A DNA stretch of 64,000 nucleotides from Kitasatospora phosalacinea. GTDB taxonomy: Bacteria > Actinomycetota > Actinomycetes > Streptomycetales > Streptomycetaceae. Under the pieces are notes generated by a model. It ran no database searches. It was not told where the DNA came from and saw nothing but the letters and a program-made list of their open reading frames with translations. Made by a program: the position numbers and the translations under genes. The stretch spans positions 62,001 through 126,000 of the forward strand of contig NZ_JNWZ01000003.1 in the NCBI RefSeq assembly GCF_000716545.1, in the 5' to 3' direction. This document shows positions 15,480 through 24,253 of the stretch, piece by piece (position 1 is the first letter of the stretch; each line of letters starts with the position of its first letter).

Positions 15480-16595
15480 GTGATCGGTTCCGCCCGCCGC
15501 CGTCTCGCGGCCCTCGCCGCCACCGCCGCGCTGGCCTCCCTCGCCACCGCGCCGACCGCACGCGCGGACGCACCGGCCCCCGCCCCGAACCTGGCCACCA
15601 ACCCGGGCTTCGAGATCCCCACCCTGCCGCTGGCCGACTGGGGTTCGATCCCCGGCTGGCACTGCGCAGCCGGCGAGGGCGCGGTCACCGCCGCCGCCCG
15701 CACCGGCGGATCGGCCCTGGCGATCACCCCCGCCTCGGACGACTCCACCGGCCGGTGCGAGCAGACCCTCGCGGTGCGCCCGAACACCACCTACACCTAC
15801 AGCGCCTGGGTGCACGGCTCGTACGCCTTCCTGGGCGCGAGCGGCACCGGCCACGACGTCCCCCCGGCCTGGACGGCGTCCACCGGCGACGGCTGGCAGC
15901 GGCTGAGCACCACCTTCACCACCGGCGCGGCCACCGCCTCGGTGCGGCTGTACGCGCACGGCTGGTACGGGCAGGGCCCGGTCTCGGTGGACGACGTGTC
16001 GGTCACCGGCGACAGCCCGGCGCCCGCGCCGCTGGTCCAGAGCGCGCCGACCGAGGACGGGGTCGTCTTCGTCACCATCGACGACGGCTGGACCCGCGAC
16101 CCGGCGGCCGTGCGGCTGATCGCCGACCGGAAGGTCCCGGTCACCGCGTTCCCGCTGCCGATGCCGGAGGGCTTCGAACCCGACTACTTCGCCCGGGCCA
16201 CCGCCGTGCCCGGTTCGACGATCGAGGACCACGGCGTCTCGCACCGGGACCTGACCACGCTGTCGCCCGCCGAGCAGCAGGCCGAGGTCTGCGACGCCCG
16301 GGACGCCGTCACCGCCCGCTACGGCACCGTCCCGACGCTGCTGCGGCCCCCGTACTTCGCGGTGAACGCCGACCTCCGGCAGGCCGCCGCGAACTGCGGC
16401 ATGAAGTACCTGGTCACCGCCTCCGCCGACTTCGGCTGGGGCGCCTCGGACATCTCCCACCCCGGCCCGCTGCGCTCCGGCGACGTCATCATCCTGCACT
16501 TCACCGACACCCTGGTGAGCGACCTGCAGCGCGCCCTGGACGCGGCCGCGCAGGCCGGTCTGAAGCCCGCGGCGCTCGGCGACCACCTGCGCTGA
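15480..16595 (+). CDS. secreted polysaccharide deacetylase with N-terminal carbohydrate-binding-like domain
   Basis: 371 residues; the GTG start follows GGAG by about 10 nt. A signal peptide covers roughly residues 1-35 (RRRLAALAATAALASLATAPTARA). A beta-sandwich module from about 38 to 180 (NLATNPGFEIP, WQRLSTTFTTG, VSVDDVSVTG) resembles carbohydrate-binding modules. The NodB deacetylase domain follows: motif 1 VTIDDGW, motif 2 DHGVSHRDL, motif 3 RPPYF, motif 4 region SADFGWGASD and motif 5 IILHF. Such enzymes remove acetyl groups from chitin, peptidoglycan or xylan. A dre-like operator upstream favours a chitin/GlcNAc-related substrate, which is inference. A strong terminator follows. Confidence 0.9.
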   Translation: MIGSARRRLAALAATAALASLATAPTARADAPAPAPNLATNPGFEIPTLPLADWGSIPGWHCAAGEGAVTAAARTGGSALAITPASDDSTGRCEQTLAVRPNTTYTYSAWVHGSYAFLGASGTGHDVPPAWTASTGDGWQRLSTTFTTGAATASVRLYAHGWYGQGPVSVDDVSVTGDSPAPAPLVQSAPTEDGVVFVTIDDGWTRDPAAVRLIADRKVPVTAFPLPMPEGFEPDYFARATAVPGSTIEDHGVSHRDLTTLSPAEQQAEVCDARDAVTARYGTVPTLLRPPYFAVNADLRQAAANCGMKYLVTASADFGWGASDISHPGPLRSGDVIILHFTDTLVSDLQRALDAAAQAGLKPAALGDHLR

Positions 16596-16613
16596 CCCCC
16601 GGGCGGGGGAACG

Positions 16614-16650
16614 CCGGTGGCCGGGCTCCCGCGAGGAGCCCGGCCACCGG
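16614..16650. terminator. 16-bp stem hairpin, bidirectional terminator
   Basis: CCGGTGGCCGGGCTCC at 16614-16629 pairs perfectly with 16635-16650 across a 5-nt loop, between the convergent deacetylase and SGNH esterase genes. Confidence 0.85.
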
Positions 16651-16692
16651 TCATCCGTCCCCCGGGGACGTCACGCCACTGTCCGCGGTGCC

Positions 16693-17490
16693 TCAGGCGG
16701 CCGCGCTGAACAGCGGCAGGTAGCCGCCGGACTGGCCGTTGGCGTTGGGGTGGTAGCTGTCGCTGATCGGCAGCGTGGTGCTGTTCAGCCACTGGGTGGA
16801 GGAGCCGCAGATCTCGTGCCCGGCGAAGGCCGACCGGACGTCCTTGAAGGTGAACCCGGCGGCGGCCACCTGCTTGGCGATCACCGTGTCCAGGGTGTCC
16901 GCCGCGCCGTTGATCGCGGTCCGCTTGGTGTCGGAGATGCCGAAGATGCAGGAGCCGGGCACCTGGTAGAGGTGCGGGTAGCCCAGCACCACCACGTTCG
17001 CGTTGGGCGCCTTCGCCTTGATCTGCCCGTACAGGTTGGCGAGCTTGCCCGGCAGGGTGTTGGTGGCGTAGCTCTTGGCCGCGCTCACCGCGCTCAGGCA
17101 GGCGCTCTCGCTGTCGAGCACGCAGGTCTGCATGGTCGAGGCGAAGCCCGCGTCGTTGCCGCCGATGGTGAGGGACACCAGCGTGGTCGAGCTGTTCAGC
17201 ACGCCCAGCTGGTTGGCGATCACGTCGTCGGTCTTCGCGCCCGAACAGGCCGCGAAGGAGAACGAGGTGGGCGCGTGCGCGGTCTTCCACAGGTACGGGT
17301 ACGCCTTGGTGCTGCGGCTGCAACTGCCGCTCTCGCTGGTGTAGCTGCCGGAGCCGACGCCGGCCGAGTAGGAGTCGCCGAGCGCGGCGTAGTTGACGCC
17401 GGCGGCGCTCGCCTGGGTGGCGGCGGCGACGGTGGTCAGGGACAGGGCCGCCGCGATGAGCGCGACGGGTACGGCACGGAAGCGGGACAT
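16693..17490 (-). CDS. secreted SGNH/GDSL esterase or lipase
   Basis: 265 residues from the ATG at 17490, with GGAGGA upstream. Signal peptide over residues 1-30 ending QASAA. All SGNH blocks are present: GDSYSAG with the nucleophile Ser, CSGAKTDD, IGGNDAGF with the oxyanion Asn, and SDSYHPN with the Asp-x-x-His pair. Several Cys residues should form disulfides. It resembles extracellular Streptomyces lipases and esterases of the S. exfoliatus/S. rimosus type. It is monocistronic; its 5' region of about 230 nt up to the Nudix gene holds its promoter but I saw no clear -35/-10 pair. Confidence 0.92.
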   Translation of the reverse strand: MSRFRAVPVALIAAALSLTTVAAATQASAAGVNYAALGDSYSAGVGSGSYTSESGSCSRSTKAYPYLWKTAHAPTSFSFAACSGAKTDDVIANQLGVLNSSTTLVSLTIGGNDAGFASTMQTCVLDSESACLSAVSAAKSYATNTLPGKLANLYGQIKAKAPNANVVVLGYPHLYQVPGSCIFGISDTKRTAINGAADTLDTVIAKQVAAAGFTFKDVRSAFAGHEICGSSTQWLNSTTLPISDSYHPNANGQSGGYLPLFSAAA

Positions 17491-17722
17491 CTGGATCCTC
17501 CAAGAGTGACGCAGGCCACACATTGGATACCAGTCGGTAGCCCCGCGGGGAAGCGGTCATGCCAAAGAAGTTGACGAACACTCAGCGAACGGGGCCCCAA
17601 TCCCCGCTACGCGCGCAGACGTACGCCTGACCTGGGCTGCGGGAATGACGGCGGGTGACCGGCCCGGGCCTCGGGCGGCGTCCGGCGGGTCCGTTCCGCC
17701 CGGCGGGTCCGTTCCGCCCGGC

Positions 17723-18313
17723 TCAGCGGAACCGGCAGCCCGCGGGCGGCAGTTCCTCGATCGTCTCGTCCGCGCGCGGCGGCACGCCCCACCGCGCGGC
17801 CGCCGCCACCGCCGCCCGGGCCTGCCGCAGCCCCGGCGCCCCCCAGCCGAGCAGTTCGACCGCCAGGCCGGGCGCCAGCAGCAGCCGCCGGTAGTGCCGC
17901 CCCGAGGCCGGGTCCGGCACCGACGGGCCCACCCCGCGCAGCGCCGCGGCCATCCGCACCCGGGCGCACTCGTGCCCGCCGTTGGCCGAGCCGACCCGGT
18001 CGTACAGGTACCCGAGGTAGACCGGGCCCTCGATCAGCGCCTGCGCCTCCTCGGCGGCCTCCCGGGCCAGCGCCCGCCCCGGGTCGCCCGCGTCCTCCGG
18101 CTCCAGCGAGCCGCCCGGCAGGCTGACCACGCCGTCACGCGGGTTCACCAGCGTCAGCACCCGCCCGTCCGGTGCGAACAGCCACCCCCAGGACTGCTTG
18201 ACCGTCAGCCCGGCCGGCACCTGCTCCCCCGGCCGCCACGGCCAGCCCGCGTTGGGGCGGCGGCGCACCCGTCCGAGCAGTTCGGAGATCTCCGGGCTGT
18301 ACTCGATGCCCAT
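17723..18313 (-). CDS. Nudix-family hydrolase with an atypical Nudix box
   Basis: 196 residues; ATG at 18313 has GGAGGGAG upstream. The Nudix region reads VNPRDGVVSLPGGSLEPED, then AREAAEEAQALI. Compared with GX5EX7REUXEEXGU it has three extra residues before the RE pair, and the conserved Gly near the end is Gln, while both catalytic Glu residues of REAAEE are kept. Nudix enzymes hydrolyse nucleoside diphosphates linked to other groups. No substrate can be given. Divergent from sbcD. Confidence 0.75.
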   Translation of the reverse strand: MGIEYSPEISELLGRVRRRPNAGWPWRPGEQVPAGLTVKQSWGWLFAPDGRVLTLVNPRDGVVSLPGGSLEPEDAGDPGRALAREAAEEAQALIEGPVYLGYLYDRVGSANGGHECARVRMAAALRGVGPSVPDPASGRHYRRLLLAPGLAVELLGWGAPGLRQARAAVAAAARWGVPPRADETIEELPPAGCRFR

Positions 18314-18515
18314 CCCGCTCCCTCCGCTCTCCCGGTCGCCGCCGCACCATCTGATGATCTTCCCCGAACACCCGACCGATGAACAGCCCCGACCGCCACC
18401 CGGGTCACCGGGTCTGCTAAGGGACCGGCCCGGAGCGGTGTCCGGCACCTGTGATACTCGTACCGGAACACCGGATCGACGAGGGGCGGCGCGGGATGCG
18501 GCGGGGAGTGGCGGA

Positions 18516-19688
18516 GTGAGGCTGCTGCACACCTCGGACTGGCACCTGGGCCGGTCCTTCCACCGGGAGAACCTGCACGGCGCCCAGCGGGCCTTCCTCG
18601 ACCACCTGGTGGAGACGGTCACCGCCGAGCGGGTCGACGCGGTGCTGGTCGCGGGGGACGTCTACGACCGGGCGCTGCCCGGTCTGGAGGCGGTGGCGCT
18701 GTTCGACGAGGCGCTGTGGCGGCTGGCCGAACTGGGCGTGCCCGCCGTGTTCATCTCCGGCAACCACGACTCGGCCCGCCGCCTGGGCACCGCCGCCCGG
18801 CTGATCGACCGGGCCGGCATCCACCTGCGCACCGACCCCGGCGCGCTGGCCGAGCCCGTGCTGCTGTCCGACGCGCACGGCCCGGTCGCCGTGTACGGGC
18901 TGCCCTACCTGGAGCCGGCCCTGGTCCGCGAGCGGCTCGGCCTGGAGAAGGGCGGCCACGAGCAGGTGCTGGCCGCGGCGATGGACGGCGTCCGCGCCGA
19001 CCTGGCCACCCGCCCCGCGGGCACCCGAGCGGTGGTGCTGGCGCACGCCTTCGTCACCGGCGGCACGGCCAGCGACAGCGAGCGGGACATCGCGGTCGGC
19101 GGCGTGCAGTCGGTGCCCGCCTCGGTGTTCGACGGCGTGCACTACGCGGCGCTCGGCCACCTGCACGGCTGCCAGACGCTCGCCCCGCACCTGCGCTACT
19201 CCGGCTCCCCGCTGGCGTACTCCTTCTCCGAGGCGAAGCACGAGAAGTCGATGTGGCTGGTCGACCTGGACGCGGCGGGCGCCGTCGAGGCGCGCCGGGT
19301 GCACTGCCCGGTGCCGCGCCGGCTGGCGCGGCTCAGGGGCCGGCTGGACGACCTGCTGGCCGCCGCGGAGCACGAGTACGCCGTCGACCGCTGGGTGCAG
19401 GCCACGCTGACCGACCCGGTCCGCCCGGCCGACGCGATGGAGCGGCTGCGGGAGCGCTTCCCGCACACCCTGCAACTGCTGTTCGAACCGGAGGGCGGCG
19501 AGCGGGCCGACGGCGCCTCCTACGCCCAGCGGGTGCGCGGGCGCACCGACCGGGAGGTGGTGGAGGGCTTCGTCGCCCACGTCCGCCCCGGCCGCGAACT
19601 GGACGGGGCCGAGCAGGCCTGGCTGCTGGAGGGCCTGGAGTCGGTGCGCCGCACGGCGGCCGGCCGGGCCGAGGAGAACGCCCGGTGA
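18516..19688 (+). CDS. sbcD: exonuclease SbcD-like nuclease subunit
   Basis: 390 residues from a GTG with GGGGAG upstream. Calcineurin-like phosphoesterase motifs in order: HTSDWHLG, AGDVYDR, SGNHDS, LAHAFV and GHLHG, all metal ligands intact. SbcD/Mre11 is the nuclease half of the SbcCD complex that opens hairpins and protein-blocked DNA ends. The sbcC gene follows after 58 nt on the same strand. Confidence 0.93.
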   Translation: MRLLHTSDWHLGRSFHRENLHGAQRAFLDHLVETVTAERVDAVLVAGDVYDRALPGLEAVALFDEALWRLAELGVPAVFISGNHDSARRLGTAARLIDRAGIHLRTDPGALAEPVLLSDAHGPVAVYGLPYLEPALVRERLGLEKGGHEQVLAAAMDGVRADLATRPAGTRAVVLAHAFVTGGTASDSERDIAVGGVQSVPASVFDGVHYAALGHLHGCQTLAPHLRYSGSPLAYSFSEAKHEKSMWLVDLDAAGAVEARRVHCPVPRRLARLRGRLDDLLAAAEHEYAVDRWVQATLTDPVRPADAMERLRERFPHTLQLLFEPEGGERADGASYAQRVRGRTDREVVEGFVAHVRPGRELDGAEQAWLLEGLESVRRTAAGRAEENAR

Positions 19689-19746
19689 CGCCCCGCCGCC
19701 TCCCCCGCTCCGCCCCGGAGCCCGACTTCCTCCTGGAGCACGTCCG

Positions 19747-22700
19747 ATGAGGCTGCACCGGCTCGCCCTCACCGCCTTCGGGCCGTTCGCGGGCACCGAG
19801 CGGATCGACTTCGACCGGCTCTCCGCCGCCGGCCTGTTCCTGCTGCGCGGGGCGACCGGCGCGGGCAAGAGCAGCGTGCTGGACGCGGTCTGCTACGCGC
19901 TGTACGGCGAACTGCCGGGCACCCGCAAGAGCAACGGGGTGCGCAGCGACCACGCCGAACCGGGCGTGCGCACCGAGGTGGTGCTGGAGGTCACCCTCGG
20001 CGGGCGGCGCCTGGAGATCACCCGCAGCCCCGAGCAGTGGCGGCCGAAGAAGCGCGGCACCGGCCTGACCCCGGAGAAGGCGCAGACCCTGCTGCGCGAG
20101 TGGGCCGCCGACGCCGGGGAGGGCGAGCCCGGCTGGGTGGCGGTCAGCCGCTCGCACCAGGAGGCCGGCGAGGAGCTGACCCGGCTGCTGGGCATGAGCC
20201 GCGACCAGTTCTGCCAGGTGGTACTGCTCCCGCAGGGCGACTTCGCGCGCTTCCTGCGGGCCGACTCCAAGCAGCGCGCCGAACTGCTCGGCCGGCTCTT
20301 CGACACCGGCCGCTTCGAGCAACTGGAACGCTGGACGGCCGAGTTGCGGCTGCGCCACGAGCGCGAGGTGCAGGGCGGCCGGCAGCGGGTGCACGCCCTG
20401 ACCGCCCGCGCCGAGGAGGCCGCCGGGCCGCTCGCGGCGGGCGCCGCCGCCCACCGCCCCGGCGAGGACGCCCCGATCGCCGAGGTGCTGGGCTGGGCGG
20501 CGCTGCTGCGCGCCGAAGCCGCCGAGCGGGCCGACGCCGCCGCGCTGCGGCTGGCCGCCGCCGAGGCCGGCCGGGCCGCCGCCCGCGAGCGCCTGGAGCG
20601 GCACCGCGCCCTGGCCGAGCGGCAGTCGCGCCACCGGCTGGCCCAGCAGGAGCGGCTGCGGCTCACCGACCAGGCCGCCCGCTCGGCCCCGGAACGGGCC
20701 CGGCTGGACGCCGCGCTGGCCGCCGAGGGCCCGGCCCCGCTGCGCGCCCCGCACCGCGCCGCACTGGCCGCGCTGGCCGCCGCCACCGCCGAGGAGGGCG
20801 CCCGCCGCGCCGAGCTGGCCGCCCGGGCGGCCGCCGCCGGCTGGGCCGGGCCGCTCGACGGCATCGACGAACTGCGGTCCGCCGAAGGGGTGCTGCGCGC
20901 CGAGACGGGCCGGCTGGAGGCCGCCGGAGCGGACGAGGCCCGCTACCGCGCGCTGCTCGCCGACCGCGCCGAACTGGCCCGCAGACGGGACGGCGCGGAC
21001 GACCTCGCGGCCGACTCCCGCAGCTGGCTGGAGGACTTCGAGGACCGCCGCGAACGCCTCCGGCAGGAACGCGAGGCGGCCCGCGAGGCCCGCACCGAAC
21101 TGGAGCAACTGGCCGCAAAGCACCAGGAGTTGCTGGAGCAGCGGCAGTCCGCCGACCGGCACCTGCGGCTGCTGGACGACCTCGCCGCCGCCCGGGACGC
21201 CGTCCGCTCGCGCACCGACGCCGCGCAGGACGCCCGGCAGCGCACCCTGGACCTCCAGGAGCGCCGACTCGCCGGCATGGCAGCCGAGTTGGCCGCCGCC
21301 CTGACCCCCGGCACCCCCTGCCGGGTCTGCGGCTCGCCCGAGCACCCGGCCCCCGCCGAACCCTCCGCCGACCAGGTCACCGCCGAGGACGAGCGCCGCG
21401 CCCGCGCCGCCCAGCACGCCGCCGAGGCCGAACTCGCCACCGCCACGGACCACTTGAGCACCGTCACGGCATCGGCCGCCGCGGCCGAGGCCGCCGCCGG
21501 CGGCCGCACGCTCGGCGAACTCGACGCCGCGATCCGCGAGTCGGCGCTCAGGCAGAAGGAGACCCTGCGCGCGGCGGAACGCTGGCTGCCGCTCGGCCAG
21601 CAGCTCGAACAGCTGGAGCGCGACGGCGCCGACCAGCGCGAGCAGCTCCACCAGGCCAACCACCAGATCTCCCTGACCACCGGCCAACTGGCCGCCCTGG
21701 ACGCCGAACTCACCGACCTGAAGCAGCGGATCGACGCCGCCCGGGGCGACGCCCCGTCCGTCGCCGCCCGCACCGCCGCCGTCACCGCGCTGGCCGCCGC
21801 CACCACCGCCGTCCTGGACGCCACCCGGGCCACCGCCGCCGCCCGCGCCCACCGCGACGAGAGCGCCGAGGCACTGCGCCGCGCCGCCCGCGACGCGGGC
21901 TTCGCCGACCTGGCGGCACTCGACGCGGCCGCCCTGCCCCCGTACGAACTGGACGCGCTGCGGCGGAAGTTCAAACAGCTCGACGCCGACCTCGACCTGG
22001 CCGCCGCCCAGCTCGCCGACCCCGCGCTGCGGGCCGCCGCCGAACTCCCGCCCGCCGAGGCCGAATCCGCCCGGGCCGAGGCGGCCCGGGCCGACGAGCT
22101 CCTCGCCGCGGCGCACACCGCCGACCACACCGCCCGCCGCCGGGTCGCCGACCTGTCCCGGATCGGCCGCGACCTGGCCGCGCTGGCCGCCGAGCTCGCC
22201 CCCGTCCTGGACGCCCACGCCCGGATCAGCCGGCTGGCCGCCCTGCTGGCCGGGGCCCCCGCCGAGAACGCGCTGCGGATGCGCCTGGAGTCCTACGTGC
22301 TGGCCGCCCGCCTGGAGCAGGTCGCCGCCGCCGCCACCCGCCGCCTGCTGAAGATGTCCGGCGGCCGCTACACCCTGGTCCACAGCGACGGCCTGGTCTC
22401 CGGCACCAAGCGCTCCGGCCTGTCCCTGCACGTCGTCGACGCCTGGACCGGCCGCGAACGCGACACCGCCACCCTCTCCGGCGGCGAGTCCTTCTTCGCC
22501 TCCCTCGCCCTCGCCCTCGGCCTCGCCGACGTGGTCACCGACGAGGCCGGCGGCATGCCCCTGGACACCCTCTTCATCGACGAGGGCTTCGGGACCCTCG
22601 ACGAGAACGCCCTCGAAGAGGTCATGGACGTCCTCGACTCCCTCCGCGAACGCGACCGCGCCGTCGGCATCGTCAGCCACGTCCCCGACCTGCGCACCCG

Positions 22701-22776
22701 CATCCCCGCCCAACTCCTGGTCCGCAAGCACCGCACCGGCTCCACCGTCCACCACACCACCCGCGAGGACGCCTGA
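19747..22776 (+). CDS. sbcC: exonuclease SbcC-like ATPase subunit
   Basis: 1009 residues in the SMC/Rad50 plan. The N-terminal ATPase half has the P-loop GATGAGKSS near residues 34-42; two long Ala/Glu/Arg-rich coiled-coil arms surround a zinc hook CRVC at about residues 525-528; the C-terminal half carries LSGGESFFASLALALGLAD (signature) and DTLFIDEGFGTLDE (Walker B). SbcC bridges and gates access of DNA to SbcD. The very high Ala content of the coils is normal for high-GC actinomycetes. Confidence 0.95.
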   Translation: MRLHRLALTAFGPFAGTERIDFDRLSAAGLFLLRGATGAGKSSVLDAVCYALYGELPGTRKSNGVRSDHAEPGVRTEVVLEVTLGGRRLEITRSPEQWRPKKRGTGLTPEKAQTLLREWAADAGEGEPGWVAVSRSHQEAGEELTRLLGMSRDQFCQVVLLPQGDFARFLRADSKQRAELLGRLFDTGRFEQLERWTAELRLRHEREVQGGRQRVHALTARAEEAAGPLAAGAAAHRPGEDAPIAEVLGWAALLRAEAAERADAAALRLAAAEAGRAAARERLERHRALAERQSRHRLAQQERLRLTDQAARSAPERARLDAALAAEGPAPLRAPHRAALAALAAATAEEGARRAELAARAAAAGWAGPLDGIDELRSAEGVLRAETGRLEAAGADEARYRALLADRAELARRRDGADDLAADSRSWLEDFEDRRERLRQEREAAREARTELEQLAAKHQELLEQRQSADRHLRLLDDLAAARDAVRSRTDAAQDARQRTLDLQERRLAGMAAELAAALTPGTPCRVCGSPEHPAPAEPSADQVTAEDERRARAAQHAAEAELATATDHLSTVTASAAAAEAAAGGRTLGELDAAIRESALRQKETLRAAERWLPLGQQLEQLERDGADQREQLHQANHQISLTTGQLAALDAELTDLKQRIDAARGDAPSVAARTAAVTALAAATTAVLDATRATAAARAHRDESAEALRRAARDAGFADLAALDAAALPPYELDALRRKFKQLDADLDLAAAQLADPALRAAAELPPAEAESARAEAARADELLAAAHTADHTARRRVADLSRIGRDLAALAAELAPVLDAHARISRLAALLAGAPAENALRMRLESYVLAARLEQVAAAATRRLLKMSGGRYTLVHSDGLVSGTKRSGLSLHVVDAWTGRERDTATLSGGESFFASLALALGLADVVTDEAGGMPLDTLFIDEGFGTLDENALEEVMDVLDSLRERDRAVGIVSHVPDLRTRIPAQLLVRKHRTGSTVHHTTREDA

Positions 22777-22804
22777 CCGACACACCCACCCCTACCTGCG
22801 GGAA

Positions 22805-22838
22805 TAACTTGCAGCGCATATAACTTGCCACGCATAAT
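22805..22838 (+). promoter_or_regulatory. promoter and tandem operator of the toxin-antitoxin locus
   Basis: Two adjoining 16-nt repeats, TAACTTGCAGCGCATA (22805-22820) and TAACTTGCCACGCATA (22821-22836), differ at two positions. They embed a promoter TTGCAG (22809-22814), 18-nt spacer, CATAAT (22833-22838). The predicted start of transcription falls on the GTG at 22845, giving a leaderless mRNA. The repeats are a natural autoregulatory site for the antitoxin. Confidence 0.7.
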
Positions 22839-22844
22839 CCTGCC

Positions 22845-23071
22845 GTGACATGGGAAGTACCACTGCACGAAGCGGTAGATGCCTGGTTCGTCAGGCCGAG
22901 TGCGGACGAACCAGAGGTCGCGGACCAGGCCGCCGCCGCCATCGACAAGCTCGCCGTCCTGCTGGTGGCAGGCGACGAGTCCGGGCAGTGGAACCGGTGG
23001 ACGACGTGAACATCCCGATCGCGGATGCCCGGTTCGACCGGCATCTCGACGCGCTCAAGGAGGGCGAGTAG
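22845..23071 (+). pseudogene. HigB/RelE-type toxin gene, internally deleted and frameshifted
   Basis: The frame from the GTG at 22845 reads MTWEVPLHEAVDAWF, then AAAAIDKLAVLLVAGDESGQWNRW and stops at 23009 after 54 codons. The family's ending continues in another frame as DVNIPIADARFDRHLDALKEGE, to a stop at 23069-23071, 2 nt before the antitoxin ATG. Full-length relatives of about 110-120 residues have roughly 40 residues between AIDKL and AVLLVAGD that hold the core RNase strands; these are missing. So there is both an internal in-frame deletion and a frameshift near 23000. The toxin should be inactive. Confidence 0.75.
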
Positions 23072-23073
23072 CC

Positions 23074-23379
23074 ATGGCCAGATCCTGGAAGGAAGTCCGG
23101 GCCGAGGTCGTCACCGACGAGGACCGGGTGACGGCGCACCGCGCCAGGCTGGACGCCGAAGTGCGCGCCTACCGCCTGGCCGAGATCCGCCGGGAGCAGG
23201 ACCTGACCCAGACCGAGGTGGCGGAGCTGATCGGTATCACCCAGCCCAACGTGTCCCGGCTGGAGCGCGGCGACCTGGAGGGCACCTCCCTCGGCACGCT
23301 CCGCGAGTACGTCGAAGCACTCGGCGGCCGACTCCACTTGGTCGCGGATTTCGGCGACCGGCACCTGCGCATCCAGTAG
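23074..23379 (+). CDS. HigA-like XRE-family antitoxin, intact
   Basis: 101 residues. Starts MARSWKEVRAEVV, then an XRE helix-turn-helix: IRREQDLTQTEVAELIGITQ and PNVSRLERGDLEGTSLGTLREYVEALGG, ending LVADFGDRHLRIQ. This is the usual second gene of toxin-first HigBA-type loci and both DNA-binds and neutralises the toxin. It starts 2 nt after the end of the broken toxin gene and looks undamaged. With its toxin dead it may survive as a plain repressor or as protection against a related toxin elsewhere. Confidence 0.85.
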   Translation: MARSWKEVRAEVVTDEDRVTAHRARLDAEVRAYRLAEIRREQDLTQTEVAELIGITQPNVSRLERGDLEGTSLGTLREYVEALGGRLHLVADFGDRHLRIQ

Positions 23380-23429
23380 CCCGCCCGAACGATCTGCTCC
23401 GCCCTCCCGGCCGGGCCGCCGGGCCGTGT

Positions 23430-24248
23430 TCATCCGGCCAGGAAGGCCGCCGCCAGGCCGTCCCAGTTCCGCACCTCGGCGAGGGTGTGCGAGACGTGCA
23501 GGCGGGCGTTCGGGAGGTGGGCGGCCAGGGTGCGGGAGGTGGCGAGGGGGTGCAGGGGGTCGGTGTCCCAGGCGAGCAGGAGGACGGGGTGCGGGAGGTC
23601 GCGCAGCGTCCCGGGGGCGGGCAGGTCGGAGTCGGCGGCGGCCCGCAGTGCGGCCGGGAGGAGCGCTTCGGGGAGGTCGAACTCGGTGGTGTACTGCGGG
23701 ACTTCGGCGAGGACGGCGGGCGGCCCGGACAGCCGGGCGGCGGCGTCCAGCGCGGCCCGGCCGCGCCGTTCGACCAGCGTCGCGGCGGCCCGCAGCCCGC
23801 TGCGGCGGGGCTCCCGGGCCGCCCAGGCGACGGCGGGCACGGCCAGCACCAGGCGGTCGAAGCGTTCGGGGCGCTCCAGCGCGGCCCACAGCACGGTGGC
23901 GGCGCCCATGGACGCGCCGAGCGCGGTGACGGGCGCGTCGGGCGAGAGGTGGTCGCAGAGCGCGAGCAGGTCGGCGGCGAGGGCGGGGTAGCGGTAGTCG
24001 GCGGGGTCGGGCCGGCCGGTCGACTCACCGTGCCCGCGCGCGTCGTACCGGGCCAGCCGGTGCGTCGCGGTGAGGGCCGCCCAGTCGAACAGCCCGGCCC
24101 GCCGTTCGTGCGCCCGGCTGGAGAGCGCCCCGTGGGCGTGCACGGCGAGCGGGCCGGAGCCGCCGGCGGTGCTGTAGGCGAGGGTGGCGTGCGGCCGCTC
24201 CAGGCGCCCGTGGACGGCCGGACCGGGCGGCGCGGCGGGGGCGGGCAC
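23430..24248 (-). CDS. alpha/beta hydrolase
   Basis: 272 residues from a GTG at 24248, 6 nt after the stop of the zinc-ribbon gene. Canonical fold elements: oxyanion region VHAHGALSSRA, ARYDARGHGES, nucleophile elbow LGASMGAATV with Ser, Asp in LLAWDTDPLHP and His near VSHTLAEV. The catalytic triad therefore seems complete. Substrate unknown. It is probably co-translated with the small zinc-ribbon protein upstream and converges on the antitoxin gene with only 50 nt between. Confidence 0.85.
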   Translation of the reverse strand: MPAPAAPPGPAVHGRLERPHATLAYSTAGGSGPLAVHAHGALSSRAHERRAGLFDWAALTATHRLARYDARGHGESTGRPDPADYRYPALAADLLALCDHLSPDAPVTALGASMGAATVLWAALERPERFDRLVLAVPAVAWAAREPRRSGLRAAATLVERRGRAALDAAARLSGPPAVLAEVPQYTTEFDLPEALLPAALRAAADSDLPAPGTLRDLPHPVLLLAWDTDPLHPLATSRTLAAHLPNARLHVSHTLAEVRNWDGLAAAFLAG

Positions 24249-24253
24249 CCCGG

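Noticed and set aside
15640..15662. A GGTTCGATCCC stretch like a tRNA T-arm
   Set aside because: It lies in frame within the deacetylase gene and no acceptor, D or anticodon arms can be drawn around it.
19333..22785. A 1150-codon open frame on the minus strand
   Set aside because: It is antisense to sbcC and sbcD, Gly/Ala/Val/Gln-biased with no domain, and results from the high third-position GC of the real genes. Many similar antisense frames (for example around 10460-13174 plus and 54567-57119 plus) were dropped for the same reason.
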